From assembly GCA_019391515.1 (NCBI GenBank), contig JAHXQP010000030.1, positions 186,001-250,000 of the forward strand: a stretch of DNA of 64,000 nucleotides, read 5' to 3'. Of this stretch, positions 53,930-64,000 are shown piece by piece. The position numbers and the translations under genes were made by a program. Within the stretch, counting starts at the first letter, position 1. Each line of letters begins with the position of its first letter. A model generated the notes under the pieces. That model saw only the letters and a list, made by a program, of their open reading frames with translations. It was not told the origin of the DNA and ran no database searches. Origin of the DNA: Clostridiaceae bacterium. GTDB lineage: Bacteria; Bacillota; Clostridia; Tissierellales; Sporanaerobacteraceae.

Positions 53930-53966
53930 AGTATCACCTCACTTCAATAAAATTTCGAGTTTTTCT

Positions 53967-55781
53967 CTATTTTATATATTCTTCAAGGTCTAACTTTTCC
54001 AATGTTTCTTTTGTTGGTATGCCTTTATTATCCCATCCCCTTACTTCATAATACTCAGGAAGTAATTCATCTAAATGGTGTACATATCCTTTTGAAGGTC
54101 CTTCAGGAACAGGTTCTTCTAACAATCTTCTTGGAAGAGTATCATGTATACTATCTATACCTGCTTCAAGATTAAATAATTTTTCTAAAGTCCAAATTCT
54201 ATCTCCTGCAAGCATCATTGAATCCACATCATGCAACTCACCTACAGCAGCATTGTACATATCTACATAGTCTTTAGCACCAAGTCCAAAAGTAGTAAAT
54301 ACACATACCCCTAATGAATCTATTACAGCTGTCAAATCATGGAATACCTTAGCATAAGCTGCTTTTCCTTCAAGGCTAAATCTATCTAATTTCTCTGGGT
54401 ATCCAAGAATTTCTGGATTTATCATATAGCCTTTTATATGACATCCTCCCCTATTGTTTACAGCATAAGTTATACCATGTCCTTGAACCCCTCTAGGGTC
54501 ATATGCTGGAAGCTCTTGTTTCTTTACACTCATTGAAAGTTCTGGCACACCGTATGAGTCACACAATCTATAAGAACCATTTGCCATTTTATCGCCAAAT
54601 CCTTCTCTTAATCCTATTTTCTTAGTCCAGCCAATAACTGCTTCTGAATCTCCCCAATTTAATGACAATCCATCTTTTTCAATATCTTCATCTTTTATAT
54701 AACCTTTCTCATATAGTTCCATAGCTGCTGCAATAGTTGCCCCTGTTGAAATAGTGTCTATACCATATTCATTACATAACATATTCACTCTATTTACAGC
54801 ATCTAGATCATATACATCACAGTCTGAACCAAAAGACCACAATGTTTCATACTCAGGTCCTCCACACTCAGTACCATCCTCTAATTTTATCCATCTACCA
54901 CAAGCTATAGGACATCTATAACATGGGTTTTTTCTAACTAAATATTTTTCAGTTAAAGTTTCTCCACTTATTTTATCTGCTTCATCTGTATAGGATTTTT
55001 GAAAATTCCTTACAGGATGTATGCCATTTTCATTTATTATATTTACAAGAATTGCTGAACCATAGGTAGGAAGCCCTTGTCCTGCAACTGGATCTTCTCT
55101 CAATATTTTTATTTTTTCCAAAGATACTCTCTTAGCTTCTTCCTCATCGTATATCTTTACCTTCTGAGTCCCCCTGACTACTATAGCTTTTAAATTTTTC
55201 GAACCCATTACAGCACCAACTCCACCTCTACCTGCAGCTCTATCTATATCATTCATAACTGCAGCCATAAGTGAAAGTTTCTCACCAGCAGGTCCTATAC
55301 ATAATACTTTCGCTTTTTTATCTGTTTCATCAAGAAGCGTCTCTGTGGTTTCTGATGAAACCTTTCCCCATAAATGTTTAGCATCCCTTATCTCTACTTT
55401 GTCATCAAAAATATTTACATACACAGGTGAATCTGCTTTTCCTTCTACAATAATCATGTCATATCCTGCATTTTTAAGCTCAGCTCCCCATTTACCGCCA
55501 GAATTTGCAATACCTATAGTTCCAGTTAAAGGAGCCTTGGTTACAACCATATATCTACCGCTAGTTGGCATTGCAGTACCTGTAAGAGGACCTGCAGCTA
55601 TAATAAATTTATTTTCAGGGGATAATGGCTCTACTTTTGGATCTACTTCATCAAATAATGTTTTCACACCAAGCCCTCTAGCACCAATAAATTTTTTAGC
55701 AATACTTTCATCAAGTTTCTCTAACTCATAAGTCTTGTCAGTAAGATTAATTCTTAAAACCTTCCCATTATAACCATACAT
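53967..55781 (-). CDS. aor: Aldehyde:ferredoxin oxidoreductase, tungsten-type
   Basis: The 604-residue enzyme oxidises aldehydes to acids with ferredoxin, and can run backwards. It has the N-terminal AOR motifs RINLTDKTYELEKLDES, FIGARGLGVKTLFDE and AGPLTGTAMPTSGRYMVVTKAPLTG, the cofactor-binding GGVGAVMGSKNLKAI, and cluster cysteines in NPCYRCPIACGRW (about residue 285-297) with a later LGVCVFTTFG. It binds a bis-tungstopterin and one 4Fe-4S cluster. GGGGG precedes the ATG. A sigma-54 promoter lies 45-60 bases upstream. It is co-transcribed with moaD- and moeB-like genes. Confidence 0.95.
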   Translation of the reverse strand: MYGYNGKVLRINLTDKTYELEKLDESIAKKFIGARGLGVKTLFDEVDPKVEPLSPENKFIIAAGPLTGTAMPTSGRYMVVTKAPLTGTIGIANSGGKWGAELKNAGYDMIIVEGKADSPVYVNIFDDKVEIRDAKHLWGKVSSETTETLLDETDKKAKVLCIGPAGEKLSLMAAVMNDIDRAAGRGGVGAVMGSKNLKAIVVRGTQKVKIYDEEEAKRVSLEKIKILREDPVAGQGLPTYGSAILVNIINENGIHPVRNFQKSYTDEADKISGETLTEKYLVRKNPCYRCPIACGRWIKLEDGTECGGPEYETLWSFGSDCDVYDLDAVNRVNMLCNEYGIDTISTGATIAAAMELYEKGYIKDEDIEKDGLSLNWGDSEAVIGWTKKIGLREGFGDKMANGSYRLCDSYGVPELSMSVKKQELPAYDPRGVQGHGITYAVNNRGGCHIKGYMINPEILGYPEKLDRFSLEGKAAYAKVFHDLTAVIDSLGVCVFTTFGLGAKDYVDMYNAAVGELHDVDSMMLAGDRIWTLEKLFNLEAGIDSIHDTLPRRLLEEPVPEGPSKGYVHHLDELLPEYYEVRGWDNKGIPTKETLEKLDLEEYIK

Positions 55782-55824
55782 AACATTTTCCCCCTTATAA
55801 TTTGTTATTTCTTACATATTTTTT

Positions 55825-55841
55825 TGCAATTTTTATGCCAA
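55825..55841 (-). promoter_or_regulatory. Sigma-54 promoter of aor
   Basis: On the minus strand TTGGCATAAAAATTGCA fits the -24/-12 consensus TTGGCAY-R-N4-TTGCA with the exact GG-to-GC spacing. It is 44-60 bases upstream of the aor start. Confidence 0.85.
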
Positions 55842-55901
55842 AAAAATAACCTCTAATTTATAAGGAGTATGAATAGGTTTTATTGTTGACTGTTCTGTTT
55901 T

Positions 55902-55912
55902 AGCACAGTGCT
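55902..55912. promoter_or_regulatory. Candidate activator site upstream of the aor sigma-54 promoter
   Basis: AGCACAGTGCT is a palindrome (AGCAC-A-GTGCT), about 70 bases upstream of the -24 element and close after the activator gene. It is within the range used by sigma-54 activators. No second copy is clear. Confidence 0.5.
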
Positions 55913-55948
55913 TTGTTCCCTTATGGACCAAGGTTCTATATTGTAACA

Positions 55949-57271
55949 CTAGATGGAATATTTTTTTATCTTTCTATATAGGGTATTTCTTCCTATGCCA
56001 AGGGCTTTAGCCGTTTGAGAAATATTGCCATCAAATTTATTTAAAGCTTTTTCTATATACTTCTTCTCTACAGTTTCGAGTGTAAAAATTGTTTCATCTA
56101 TTTCTTCACTTTTAATAGAGGTAGGTTCTACAGTATTAAATTGTAATTTATCTAATATCTTAATGCTTCCAGTATTTATAATAAGCTCTATTAGATTTTC
56201 TAACTCCCTTATATTTCCTGGCCAATCATAATTAATGAGTCTTTCCATATACCCAATTGGTATATCTACCTTTCTTTTATTTAAATGCTTAGATATTCTT
56301 TCCATAAAGTAATCTATAAGAATAGGTATATCATCTTTTCTATCTTTTAAGGAAGGTAGATATATAGGTATAACATTTATCCTATAAAATAGATCTTTTC
56401 TAAATTTACCTTTAGCCACTTCATCTTTTAAATCCTTATTTGTAGCCGATATAATTCTTATATTTACAGGTATCTGTTTAATACTACCAATTCTATTTAT
56501 AACCCCTTCTTCTATAACTCTAAGAAGTTTTATCTGCATATCTAAAGGCATTTCTCCTATTTCATCAAGAAATATAGTTCCTCCATCTGCAGCCTCAAAT
56601 TTTCCTAAATGTCCTCCCAATCTTGCCCCAGTAAAAGCCCCTTCTTCATATCCGAATAGTTCAGACTCTATTAGATTGCTAGGTATAGCACCACAGTTTA
56701 CAGCTATAAAAGGCTTGTCTTTCCTACTACTATAGTTGTGTATAGATTGGGCAAAAACTTCTTTCCCTGTACCACTATCACCCACAATGATTACATTTGA
56801 TCTACTATCTGCAATTTGCTTAGAATAATTTATAATATCAATAAAATTTTGATTCTTACCTATTATTTTGTTAAAAGTATATATAGCTTGGCTCTTAATC
56901 AGTCTACCCGCAAGTTTTCTTGGCTTTTTCACTTCATTAAAAATACAAGTTATTCCAATAATTCTCTCTTTTGAATCATATATAGGATATGCACTTAAAT
57001 TTAATTGAAGTCTATTGGCATGAGCATTTACATGTACATCTTCATTAGTAAAGCTTCCATTATTATGAACTTCATCAATTACTATTTTCCAATTTTGTAT
57101 TAAATCCCACATTTTCATGCTCTTTATCTTTTCTTCACTATATCCAAATAGTTTAATTATACTTTTATTTACAATTCTTATAGTATCTGATAGATCTGAA
57201 GTCAGTATACCTACTGGCATAGAGTCAAGTATGTCTTCAATACTTCCTTCAATAGATTTATCTTTTTTCAC
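55949..57271 (-). CDS. PAS-domain sigma-54-dependent activator
   Basis: A 440-residue enhancer-binding protein. Residues about 5-110 form a PAS domain ([30 protein letters not shown]). The AAA+ part (about 130-360) has Walker [14 protein letters not shown], the sigma-54 contact loop EEGAFTGAR, and [13 protein letters not shown]. The C-terminal Fis helix is [23 protein letters not shown]. It starts at GTG. It lies directly upstream of aor, whose promoter is sigma-54 type, so it is almost certainly its activator. The PAS signal is unknown. Confidence 0.93.
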   Translation of the reverse strand: MKKDKSIEGSIEDILDSMPVGILTSDLSDTIRIVNKSIIKLFGYSEEKIKSMKMWDLIQNWKIVIDEVHNNGSFTNEDVHVNAHANRLQLNLSAYPIYDSKERIIGITCIFNEVKKPRKLAGRLIKSQAIYTFNKIIGKNQNFIDIINYSKQIADSRSNVIIVGDSGTGKEVFAQSIHNYSSRKDKPFIAVNCGAIPSNLIESELFGYEEGAFTGARLGGHLGKFEAADGGTIFLDEIGEMPLDMQIKLLRVIEEGVINRIGSIKQIPVNIRIISATNKDLKDEVAKGKFRKDLFYRINVIPIYLPSLKDRKDDIPILIDYFMERISKHLNKRKVDIPIGYMERLINYDWPGNIRELENLIELIINTGSIKILDKLQFNTVEPTSIKSEEIDETIFTLETVEKKYIEKALNKFDGNISQTAKALGIGRNTLYRKIKKYSI

Positions 57272-57300
57272 TATATCTACCCCTTCAAATAAAATAAATA

Positions 57301-57732
57301 TTATAAAATCTCAATTTCATCTCCAGGTTCTATCCACCCACTCTTCAAAACCTTCGTAAATATACCTTCTTTAGGCATTATACAATCTCCTGTAAGCTTT
57401 CTGATCTCACAACCTTCATGACACTCTTTACCAATTTGAGTAACTTCCATTAGTACCTCTCCTATTTTCATTTTAGTTCCTATTGGAAGTTCATATAATA
57501 CTAAACCTTCTGTTGTTATATTTTCTGCAAATTTACCAGGAGATAATCCTTCAATACCTAATCTTTGCATTTTTTCAATACTTTCATTACCAAGTAAACT
57601 TACTTGTCTATGCCATTTTCCTGCATGAGCATCTTCTATTAATCCATGATTTTCTTTAAAAAAACCTTTCTTTATTGGATGTTTTATTTCTCCCTTTTTT
57701 TCACTTATATTAATAGCTATTACCTTTGCCAT
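57301..57732 (-). CDS. MOSC domain protein (moa cluster)
   Basis: A 143-residue MOSC domain, paralogue of the one at 25.8 kb: [48 protein letters not shown]. The start is ATG 57732, with GGGATGG upstream, 22 bases inside moaC. The cysteine in GKECHEGC is conserved. It sits between moaC and the sigma-54 activator, and probably works with the pterin cofactor. Two such proteins in one locus suggest separate duties for Mo and W enzymes. Confidence 0.85.
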   Translation of the reverse strand: MAKVIAINISEKKGEIKHPIKKGFFKENHGLIEDAHAGKWHRQVSLLGNESIEKMQRLGIEGLSPGKFAENITTEGLVLYELPIGTKMKIGEVLMEVTQIGKECHEGCEIRKLTGDCIMPKEGIFTKVLKSGWIEPGDEIEIL

Positions 57733-58210
57733 TATACCCATCCCTTTCAAATAGTCCTGATTTTCCTCCAGACTTCTTTATTAACATAATATCTGAAATA
57801 ACCATTTCTCTATCTATTGCTTTACACATATCATAAATGGTTAATGCTGCTATACTTACAGCCGTTAACGCTTCCATTTCTACGCCAGTCTTTCCTGTGT
57901 TTTTTACTTCCGATCTTATATCTACCTTGTTATTTTCAAAATCTAAATTAAAACTTATATCACAGCCATTTATCATTATAGGATGACACATAGGTATTAT
58001 TTGAGGTGTACTTTTAGCTCCCATAATACCTGCAACCTGAGCTACAGATAATACATCACCCTTTTTAATTGTCCCTTCTTCTATCTTTTCAAGGGTTTCT
58101 CTTTTCATATAGATAGATGCAGCTGCAATTCCTTCCCTTTTAGTATCTTCTTTACTGCTTACATCTACCATTTTAGCCCTACCTTCTTTATTTATATGGG
58201 TTAAATCCAT
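57710..58210 (-). CDS. moaC: Cyclic pyranopterin monophosphate synthase
   Basis: A 166-residue MoaC that converts the MoaA product into cyclic pyranopterin monophosphate. It begins [20 protein letters not shown] and has IPMCHPI (His/Cys near the active site), [34 protein letters not shown]-like ([20 protein letters not shown]) and KSGGKSG. It follows moaA by 2 bases. Confidence 0.95.
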   Translation of the reverse strand: MDLTHINKEGRAKMVDVSSKEDTKREGIAAASIYMKRETLEKIEEGTIKKGDVLSVAQVAGIMGAKSTPQIIPMCHPIMINGCDISFNLDFENNKVDIRSEVKNTGKTGVEMEALTAVSIAALTIYDMCKAIDREMVISDIMLIKKSGGKSGLFERDGYNGKGNSY

Positions 58211-58212
58211 TT

Positions 58213-59172
58213 CTATCCCCCTATCTGATACATTTTCTTTTTACTTCTACTCTTTCCATCTTCTATGAGAAAATGTTCTAATGGTTTATTATAAATTGTC
58301 TCTTCTATTTTCTTTGCAAGAAGTACATCATCATCTATATATTTACTTATACTTATCTCTTCTCTAGAGTTAAGGCAGGGCTTAATATTCCCTTCTGAAG
58401 TAAGCCTTATCCTATTGCAATCACTACAGAATTTACAGCTCATAGGTCTTATAAAGCCAATCTTACCTTTTGCATTTTCTAACTTGTATAGTTCTGCCGT
58501 ACTTCCTTTTTGAGAATTAATAGGTATTAATTTTTTGTGATTCAATAGGATTTCTTTAGAATCTATATAATTTTTCTTGTAAAACTCTTCACCTTCTCCT
58601 ATTGGCATTAACTCTATAAACCTTATGGTTATAGGAAGTTCTTTTGTCAAATTTATAAAATCTTCTACTTCATCATCATTAATTCCTCTCATCAACACAG
58701 TATTAACTTTTACCTCTTCCATTCCTACAGATAGGCTCTTTTCAATACTTTTCACAACTTTATCTATATCTCCACCTCTTGTAATATTTCTAAACTTTTC
58801 TTTATCAAGTGAATCTAAACTTATATTAACCCTCTTTAAACCTAGTTTTTTAAGTTCATCTACCATATCATATAAAAGTATTCCATTTGTCGTAATAGCA
58901 ATATCTTTAATGGAATCAATCTTTCCAGTATGGTATATTAGCTTGTCTATATCTTTAAGTATAAGGGGTTCTCCACCTGTAAATCTAATTTTATTTATTC
59001 CTAATGAACTAGCTGCCCTAATAACTTTTGCAATATCTTCATATCTCATAATGTCCTCATGATCTTTCTTCACAATGCCTTCAGGAGGCATACAATAAAC
59101 ACATCTTAAATTACATCTATCAGTTACAGATACACGCATATAGTTTATACTTCTACCATATTTATCAAGCAT
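58213..59172 (-). CDS. moaA: GTP 3',8-cyclase
   Basis: A 319-residue radical SAM enzyme, first step of molybdopterin synthesis. The N-terminal cluster motif is [14 protein letters not shown]; the C-terminal cluster motif is [23 protein letters not shown], and the protein ends with the required GG. I chose ATG 59172, 9 bases after AAGGAG; a TTG three codons earlier abuts the ribosome site. Confidence 0.95.
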   Translation of the reverse strand: MLDKYGRSINYMRVSVTDRCNLRCVYCMPPEGIVKKDHEDIMRYEDIAKVIRAASSLGINKIRFTGGEPLILKDIDKLIYHTGKIDSIKDIAITTNGILLYDMVDELKKLGLKRVNISLDSLDKEKFRNITRGGDIDKVVKSIEKSLSVGMEEVKVNTVLMRGINDDEVEDFINLTKELPITIRFIELMPIGEGEEFYKKNYIDSKEILLNHKKLIPINSQKGSTAELYKLENAKGKIGFIRPMSCKFCSDCNRIRLTSEGNIKPCLNSREEISISKYIDDDVLLAKKIEETIYNKPLEHFLIEDGKSRSKKKMYQIGG

Positions 59173-59186
59173 ATTAAACAACTCCT

Positions 59187-61091
59187 TTAAGGGCGTATTA
59201 TCTCTCCTATTTCCCTATAGTCATAACCTCCTAGTTCGTCAAGCTTTTCCTTAAATTCATTACTCTTTATAAGATTTATAAATTCATTTATAATTGACTT
59301 TTCCAAAAACTTACCAGGAATTGCTATATCATATTCCTCATTAGCTACTGGTATAAAATCTAATCCCATCATTTTTGCAGCAGAATATATACCAAGACCA
59401 CAATCTGCATCATTATTTTCTACAGCTGCTGCAACTTGCAAATGTGTAAACTCCTCTCTGTCATATCCTTTAATTTCACTTGGGTCTATTTTTAACTTTT
59501 TCAAATTGTAATCTAATAATAGTCTAGTTCCTGCACCCCTTTGTCTGTTTACAAATTTTAGATTCTTTTCAGATATATCCTTGATGGAAGTAATACCATG
59601 TGGATTCCCTTTAGGAACCATTATTCCCTGTATTCTTTTTACACATTTTATTAGAAATATATCTTTGTCTCTTAAATATTTTTTAATATAGGGTATATTG
59701 TACTCTCCACTTTCCATATCCAAAAGATGGACAGGGGCTATATGGGCTTCTCCTTTTTTCAATGCCATAATTCCACCCATACTACCTACATGAGCCGATG
59801 ATAAATAATAATCATCATTTCTCATATGGATTAAATCAGATATTATATCAATAATAGGGTCATGGCTTCCAATGCATACAATTGTATTTTCTATATCTTT
59901 TTCTTCCTTTAAAAGGCTTATTTCTACTTCTTCTCCTGCTTCAATTCCTTCTAAATTTTGAGGTATTTCAAGTATTCCATCTGCTCTAACTAATGACATA
60001 GTAGTGCCTGCACCTCTACTTAGAGGAGTAACTATAAGCTTATCTTCCACTTTCCCTAACTTCATCCTTACAAATTCAAGATATTTTAATGATGACATAA
60101 TCCTTCTAGATAATATTGCCTTTACTTTTTTATACTCTTTTTCTTTTTCACCACAATACTTTTCTATAATTCTCTTTACAAAAAGCTCCATAACTACATA
60201 AGCCGATACTGGGTAACCAGGTATACCTATTACAGGTTTATCTTCTATACTTCCAAGTACAACTGGCTTTCCAGGTTTTATTGCTACTCCATGAATAAAT
60301 ACCTGACCAAGTTCTTTCACTACTTTAGAAGTATAATCTTCCCTACCAGCTGAAGATCCTGCACTTATGAGAACCATATCACATTCCGAAACAGCTTTAT
60401 CCACAGTATCTTTTATTTTTTCATAGTTATCAGCAACTATAAGATATCTTTTCGCTACACCACCATATTCAAAAACTTGTGCGGCAAAAGTTCTTGAATT
60501 AAAATCTATTATATCTCCAGTTTTCAACTCTACTCCTGGCTCTACTAATTCCGTACCTGTTGGAATTATGCCAACAATAGGTTTTTTATAAACTTCTATC
60601 TCATTTACTCCCCCTGCCAATATAGCTCCTATATCTACAGGCCTTATTTTATGTCCTGAAGGAACTATAAGGGAATTTTCTACAATATCCTCTCCCAATG
60701 GTCTTATGTTTTGATAGGATGCAGCACTTTTATATATAGCTACTTTTCCATCATCTAACTTTATTAAATCTTCTATCATTATTACAGAATCATACTCTTT
60801 AGGAATTGGATCTCCTGTATCTACTACTAAATAATCTTTTCCTTCTTCAAGAACTATATGATTTTTTTCATTTGCCCCTATTGTTTTCCTACTATCTACG
60901 ACAATACCATCCATGGCTGATGAATTATAGAATGGAGAGGATATCTTAGAATATACTGGTAAAGCCGTTATTCTACCATAGGAATCCTCAGTCTTTATAA
61001 TCTCTTTTCTTCTATTTATATTTATTTTGCTAAAATAGTGTTCAATTGCTTCCTCTAACCCATAATTAGACAAATAAATATTTCGATCCAT
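59187..61091 (-). CDS. MoeA fused to a C-terminal periplasmic-binding-like domain
   Basis: A 634-residue protein. Residues about 1-400 are MoeA-like, the domain that inserts metal into adenylated molybdopterin ([40 protein letters not shown]-like [24 protein letters not shown]). Residues about 410-634 resemble a substrate-binding protein fold ([54 protein letters not shown]) found in LysR/ModE-related molybdate sensors. The fusion occurs in several anaerobes. Ribosome site GGAGGG. It is followed by moaA and preceded by a plain moeA. Confidence 0.9.
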   Translation of the reverse strand: MDRNIYLSNYGLEEAIEHYFSKININRRKEIIKTEDSYGRITALPVYSKISSPFYNSSAMDGIVVDSRKTIGANEKNHIVLEEGKDYLVVDTGDPIPKEYDSVIMIEDLIKLDDGKVAIYKSAASYQNIRPLGEDIVENSLIVPSGHKIRPVDIGAILAGGVNEIEVYKKPIVGIIPTGTELVEPGVELKTGDIIDFNSRTFAAQVFEYGGVAKRYLIVADNYEKIKDTVDKAVSECDMVLISAGSSAGREDYTSKVVKELGQVFIHGVAIKPGKPVVLGSIEDKPVIGIPGYPVSAYVVMELFVKRIIEKYCGEKEKEYKKVKAILSRRIMSSLKYLEFVRMKLGKVEDKLIVTPLSRGAGTTMSLVRADGILEIPQNLEGIEAGEEVEISLLKEEKDIENTIVCIGSHDPIIDIISDLIHMRNDDYYLSSAHVGSMGGIMALKKGEAHIAPVHLLDMESGEYNIPYIKKYLRDKDIFLIKCVKRIQGIMVPKGNPHGITSIKDISEKNLKFVNRQRGAGTRLLLDYNLKKLKIDPSEIKGYDREEFTHLQVAAAVENNDADCGLGIYSAAKMMGLDFIPVANEEYDIAIPGKFLEKSIINEFINLIKSNEFKEKLDELGGYDYREIGEIIRP

Positions 61092-61101
61092 ATTTTCCCT
61101 C

Positions 61102-62331
61102 CTAAAACTTGTATACTAATACTTTTTCCCCTTCTACTACACCTTCTAGGTTTTTATCTATTTTCATAATTCCATCTGCATTTGAAAAACCACTTATTAG
61201 TCCTGATTTAGAAAATATGGGAGTTGCAATTATATTATCTAAATCTTGTGAAAGGATTACAGGAAGATATTCTTCTCTTCCTTTTGCACTGTGATAATTT
61301 GTACTAAATTTGCATACTATAGGATAATCCCTTTCTTCAAATCCCAGAAGTTTATTTATACAATAATTAACCATTATTTTATAGACTATTGCAGCAGATA
61401 GTGGATGTCCTGGCAGTCCAAAGACTATCTTATCCTTTACTTTCCCTATTATTGTAGGTTTTCCAGGTTTTATTGATATTCCATGTACAAATACCCCTGG
61501 TTTTCCTAAACTATTTATTACATCTATAGTCATATCTTTTTTTCCAACAGAGCTACCTCCAGATATTAAAACTATATCTGCTTTGCAAATTGCATCATCA
61601 ACAGTATCTTTTAAATCTTCAATATCATCTTTTACAACTCCATAATTAATAGGAATACCTCCATCCTCAACAATAGATGACTCTATAAGATAAGAATTTA
61701 TATCCCTTACTTCTCCTAAACTTGGTTCTTCTTTTGGATTTACTATTTCATCTCCAGTAGATATTATAGCTACTTTAGGCCTTTTAGATACTTGAATATC
61801 CATTATGCCAAGACTTGATAATACTCCGATTTCATAGGGTCTAAGCTTTCTTCCACGTTTTATAATCACTTCCCCTACTTCTATATCTTCCCCTATTTCC
61901 ACAAGATTTTCACCATGGGGAATAGATTTATTTATAAGTATTGTATTTTCATCAAGTTTTTCACTGTATTCCACCATTACTACCGAATCTGCACCATCTG
62001 GAATCATACCTCCTGTTGGAACATATATACATTCCCCAGGAAATTCTATACTGGAAGAAGGTTCTCTTCCCATCAGTACTTCCCCTTTATACTCCATAAT
62101 AGCTGGTATACTCTCACTTGCACCCCTAATATCTTTAGAATTTACTGCATATCCATCTACAGTAGATCTTCTAAAATGGGGCACATCCATTTCAGAAACT
62201 ATATCTTGGTATATTATTCTTCCCATACTATCTAAAATGTTCACCTTTTCACTCTTTGGATAAAATTTAAAATAATCATCTATGGCTTTTTTTGCCTCTT
62301 CAACAGATAATACATCAAATAAATTCAACAC
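61102..62331 (-). CDS. moeA: Molybdopterin molybdotransferase
   Basis: A roughly 409-residue MoeA, forming the metal-pterin bond. Motifs: VPHFRRSTVDGYAVNSKDI, VAIISTGDEIVNP, VLISGGSSVGKKDMTIDV and VFGLPGHPLSA. The start is uncertain: GTG at 62331 or TTG at 62328, both after AGGAG; the earlier GTG at 62337 overlaps the ribosome site. Together with the fused MoeA it gives two copies, perhaps one for molybdate and one for tungstate. Confidence 0.92.
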   Translation of the reverse strand: MLNLFDVLSVEEAKKAIDDYFKFYPKSEKVNILDSMGRIIYQDIVSEMDVPHFRRSTVDGYAVNSKDIRGASESIPAIMEYKGEVLMGREPSSSIEFPGECIYVPTGGMIPDGADSVVMVEYSEKLDENTILINKSIPHGENLVEIGEDIEVGEVIIKRGRKLRPYEIGVLSSLGIMDIQVSKRPKVAIISTGDEIVNPKEEPSLGEVRDINSYLIESSIVEDGGIPINYGVVKDDIEDLKDTVDDAICKADIVLISGGSSVGKKDMTIDVINSLGKPGVFVHGISIKPGKPTIIGKVKDKIVFGLPGHPLSAAIVYKIMVNYCINKLLGFEERDYPIVCKFSTNYHSAKGREEYLPVILSQDLDNIIATPIFSKSGLISGFSNADGIMKIDKNLEGVVEGEKVLVYKF

Positions 62332-62355
62332 AATCACTCCTATCTTCCATAAATA

Positions 62356-62844
62356 CTACCTTGCACATTCAGATCCTTTTCCTAATAATATTTCAATACC
62401 ATGAGGTATAGCCGGCAATATAGCTCTTAAATTTTCTATAGCAGCTTTAGGACCTCCTGGAAGATTAATTATAAGGGTATCTTTTCTAATTCCTGCAATT
62501 CCTCTTGAAAGCATAGCCATAGGTGTTATATTCAATGAACTAGCTCTCATTGCTTCACCAAAACCTGGTACATGTTTTTCAATAACCTTTTCTGTAGCTT
62601 CTGGAGTTACATCTCTTTTTGAAAATCCCGTTCCTCCATTTGTAATAATAAGATTTACTTTTTTAAAATCACATAATTCAACAAACTCGTTACTTATATC
62701 TTCTATTTCATCCGGTATTATTTTATAATGTTCTATACTGTATCCTTCGTTTTCCAAAAGCTTTTTCAATTCCTTACCTGTTTTATCTTCCCTTTCTCCC
62801 TTAGATCCCTTATCACTTATTGTTATAACAGCAGTCTTAATCAT
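62356..62844 (-). CDS. mogA: Molybdopterin adenylyltransferase (MogA/MoaB)
   Basis: A 162-residue enzyme that adenylates molybdopterin before metal insertion: VITISDKGSKGEREDKTG, LIITNGGTGFSKRDVTPEATEKVIEKHVPGF, MRASSLNITPMAMLSRGIAGIRKDTLIINLPGGPKAAIENL. It follows the tungstate ABC transporter gene by 10 bases and precedes moeA. Confidence 0.93.
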   Translation of the reverse strand: MIKTAVITISDKGSKGEREDKTGKELKKLLENEGYSIEHYKIIPDEIEDISNEFVELCDFKKVNLIITNGGTGFSKRDVTPEATEKVIEKHVPGFGEAMRASSLNITPMAMLSRGIAGIRKDTLIINLPGGPKAAIENLRAILPAIPHGIEILLGKGSECAR

Positions 62845-62854
62845 ATTTAACCTC

Positions 62855-63547
62855 CTATTTGTTTAGCAATAATTTTAATTTATGATTTTTAGGGTCTTTA
62901 AATACTTTTTCCTTTTCTCCCATTTCTATTATCTTTCCCTTATCCATAAATACTACATAATCCGCTATTCTCTCTGCCTGATATAGATCATGGGTAACGA
63001 CTATCAAAATTCTATTTTCATTCATTATATCTTTCATTAAACCTTCAGCTGATATTGTACTCTCCACATCCATACTAGCTGTTGGTTCATCAAGTAAAAC
63101 AATATCCGTTTCCATTATCAATGTCCGAAGCAATGCAACCTTTGCTAATTCTCCACCTGATAGTTTTTTGCTATTCTGATTTATTATTTCATCTATGTCA
63201 AAATATTTAATATAGGATTTCATTCTAGATCGAACAATATCTTTGTCCAGTTTTCTAAATTTTAATCCCATTATAATATTTTCTTTTACAGAACAATCAA
63301 ATAAATAAGGTTGTTGCATCATCATGGTTATTCTATCTTTTATATATTTAAAATCTTTCCCATCATACAATATCTCACCATTTGTCAATTTATTTATACC
63401 TGCTATAGACTGAAGCAATGTAGTTTTCCCGCTACCATTTAAACCCATTACTGCATATATATATCCAGGTTTAAATTCAATATAATCTACATCTAGTACT
63501 TTCCTATTATGATAATTTTTTATTGCATTTATAACCTGTATTTTCAT
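62855..63547 (-). CDS. tupC: ABC transporter ATP-binding protein, tungstate-type (TupC)
   Basis: A 230-residue ABC ATPase with Walker A GLNGSGKTTLLQSIAGI, signature LSGGELAKVALLR, Walker B DIVLLDEPTASMD and switch IVVTHDLYQAERI. It overlaps tupB by 4 bases, so the two are translationally coupled. It energises import of tungstate (or molybdate) for the downstream pterin and AOR genes. Tungstate is inferred from the TupB sequence and the neighbouring AOR. Confidence 0.88.
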   Translation of the reverse strand: MKIQVINAIKNYHNRKVLDVDYIEFKPGYIYAVMGLNGSGKTTLLQSIAGINKLTNGEILYDGKDFKYIKDRITMMMQQPYLFDCSVKENIIMGLKFRKLDKDIVRSRMKSYIKYFDIDEIINQNSKKLSGGELAKVALLRTLIMETDIVLLDEPTASMDVESTISAEGLMKDIMNENRILIVVTHDLYQAERIADYVVFMDKGKIIEMGEKEKVFKDPKNHKLKLLLNK

Positions 63548-64000
63548 CTATTTTCTCTCCCTTGAAATAAATGAAGTAGATAATTAATAACAAAAGATAT
63601 AATAAGGAGTATGATTCCAATAAAAATAGCCTCATTAAAATTTCCTTTCCCAGTCTCAAGGGCAATATAAGTAGTCATAACCCTTGTAAAACCTTTAATA
63701 TTTCCACCTACCATCATAACTGCACCAACTTCAGAAATAGCCCTTCCAAAACCCATAGTTATAATAGATAATAATTGAGCCCTATTTTCCTTTATAATAG
63801 CAAAAAAAGTTTCTTTCCTATTTGCTCCTAAAGTTATACAAGTATTTATTATAGGTTTACCAGTTTTAGATATAATGGAAACTGTAAGTCCGAAAACTAT
63901 AGGAAATACTAAAAGTGTCTGAGCTACTATCATAGCAGTAGGAGTAAATAATAATTTAAACTTACCGAGTGGTCCTTTCCTAGACAATAATAAATATACT
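63544..64000 (-). CDS. tupB: Tungstate ABC transporter permease TupB (5' end outside window)
   Basis: The C-terminal 152 residues of a permease, with at least three membrane segments. The frame is open to the edge (VYLLLSRKGPLGKFKLLFTPTAMIVAQTLL). CITLGANRKETFFAIIKENRAQLLSIITMGFGRAISEVGAVMMVGGNIKG is the ABC coupling region typical of TupB. A tupA binding protein is expected just outside the window. It leads the tup-mog-moe-moa operon. Confidence 0.88.
   Translation of the reverse strand, partial: VYLLLSRKGPLGKFKLLFTPTAMIVAQTLLVFPIVFGLTVSIISKTGKPIINTCITLGANRKETFFAIIKENRAQLLSIITMGFGRAISEVGAVMMVGGNIKGFTRVMTTYIALETGKGNFNEAIFIGIILLIISFVINYLLHLFQGRENR

Overview
This 64-kb window comes from a low-GC, strictly anaerobic Firmicute, probably of the Clostridia/Tissierellia group. 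The evidence is the AT-rich sequence, strong GGAGG ribosome sites, frequent TTG/GTG starts, a clostridial HcpR-type regulon, a HutP protein, a ferredoxin-linked selenocysteine formate dehydrogenase and a tungsten-type aldehyde:ferredoxin oxidoreductase. I see no rRNA, tRNA, CRISPR array, prophage or insertion sequence. The species cannot be named from sequence alone.

Layout. 0-1.7 kb: two tandem D12-class adenine methyltransferases, the second cut by the left edge, suggesting a restriction-modification locus. 1.9-9.9 kb: a GPH sugar symporter, the wall genes ddl and murF, a coiled-coil protein, and a TrpXYZ-like ABC transporter preceded by hutP and a UAG-rich leader. 9.9-12.2 kb: a glutamate-cysteine ligase-like protein, YaiI/YqxD and a small unknown. 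12.2-24.3 kb: a nitrosative/oxidative stress island with a permease-ferredoxin pair, the Crp/Fnr regulator HcpR, hemerythrin proteins, flavodiiron protein FprA, hybrid-cluster protein Hcp and a four-gene cassette of unknown function. It is interrupted by an ECF sigma factor and its DUF4179 partner. Three matching GTAAC-N4-GTTAC palindromes tie hcpR, the permease pair, the cassette and hcp into one regulon.

24.4-33.9 kb: an antiporter-family transporter, then (minus strand) an operon for an electron-bifurcating-type formate dehydrogenase. It has NuoE-, NuoF- and NuoG-like subunits and a selenocysteine FdhA read through an in-frame UGA, followed by mobA, fdhD and a MOSC protein. 34-53 kb: mostly housekeeping: purC, a SagB-type oxidoreductase, a YpeB-like protein, a phosphoesterase, YitT, exonuclease III, a MoxR/VWA pair with a HIRAN-like domain, an S41 peptidase, YdcF, TrkH/TrkA, a GerMN lipoprotein, RNase Z, an FCD/GntR regulator and L-lactate dehydrogenase, plus a decayed GerMN fragment.

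53-64 kb: a tungsten/molybdenum block on the minus strand. It holds tupB and tupC (tungstate uptake), mogA, two moeA-type genes (one fused to a binding-protein domain), moaA, moaC, MOSC, a PAS-sigma54 activator, and aor with its own moaD- and moeB-like genes. A sigma-54 promoter lies just upstream of aor. This block should supply pterin cofactor to AOR and, with mobA/fdhD/MOSC, to the formate dehydrogenase.
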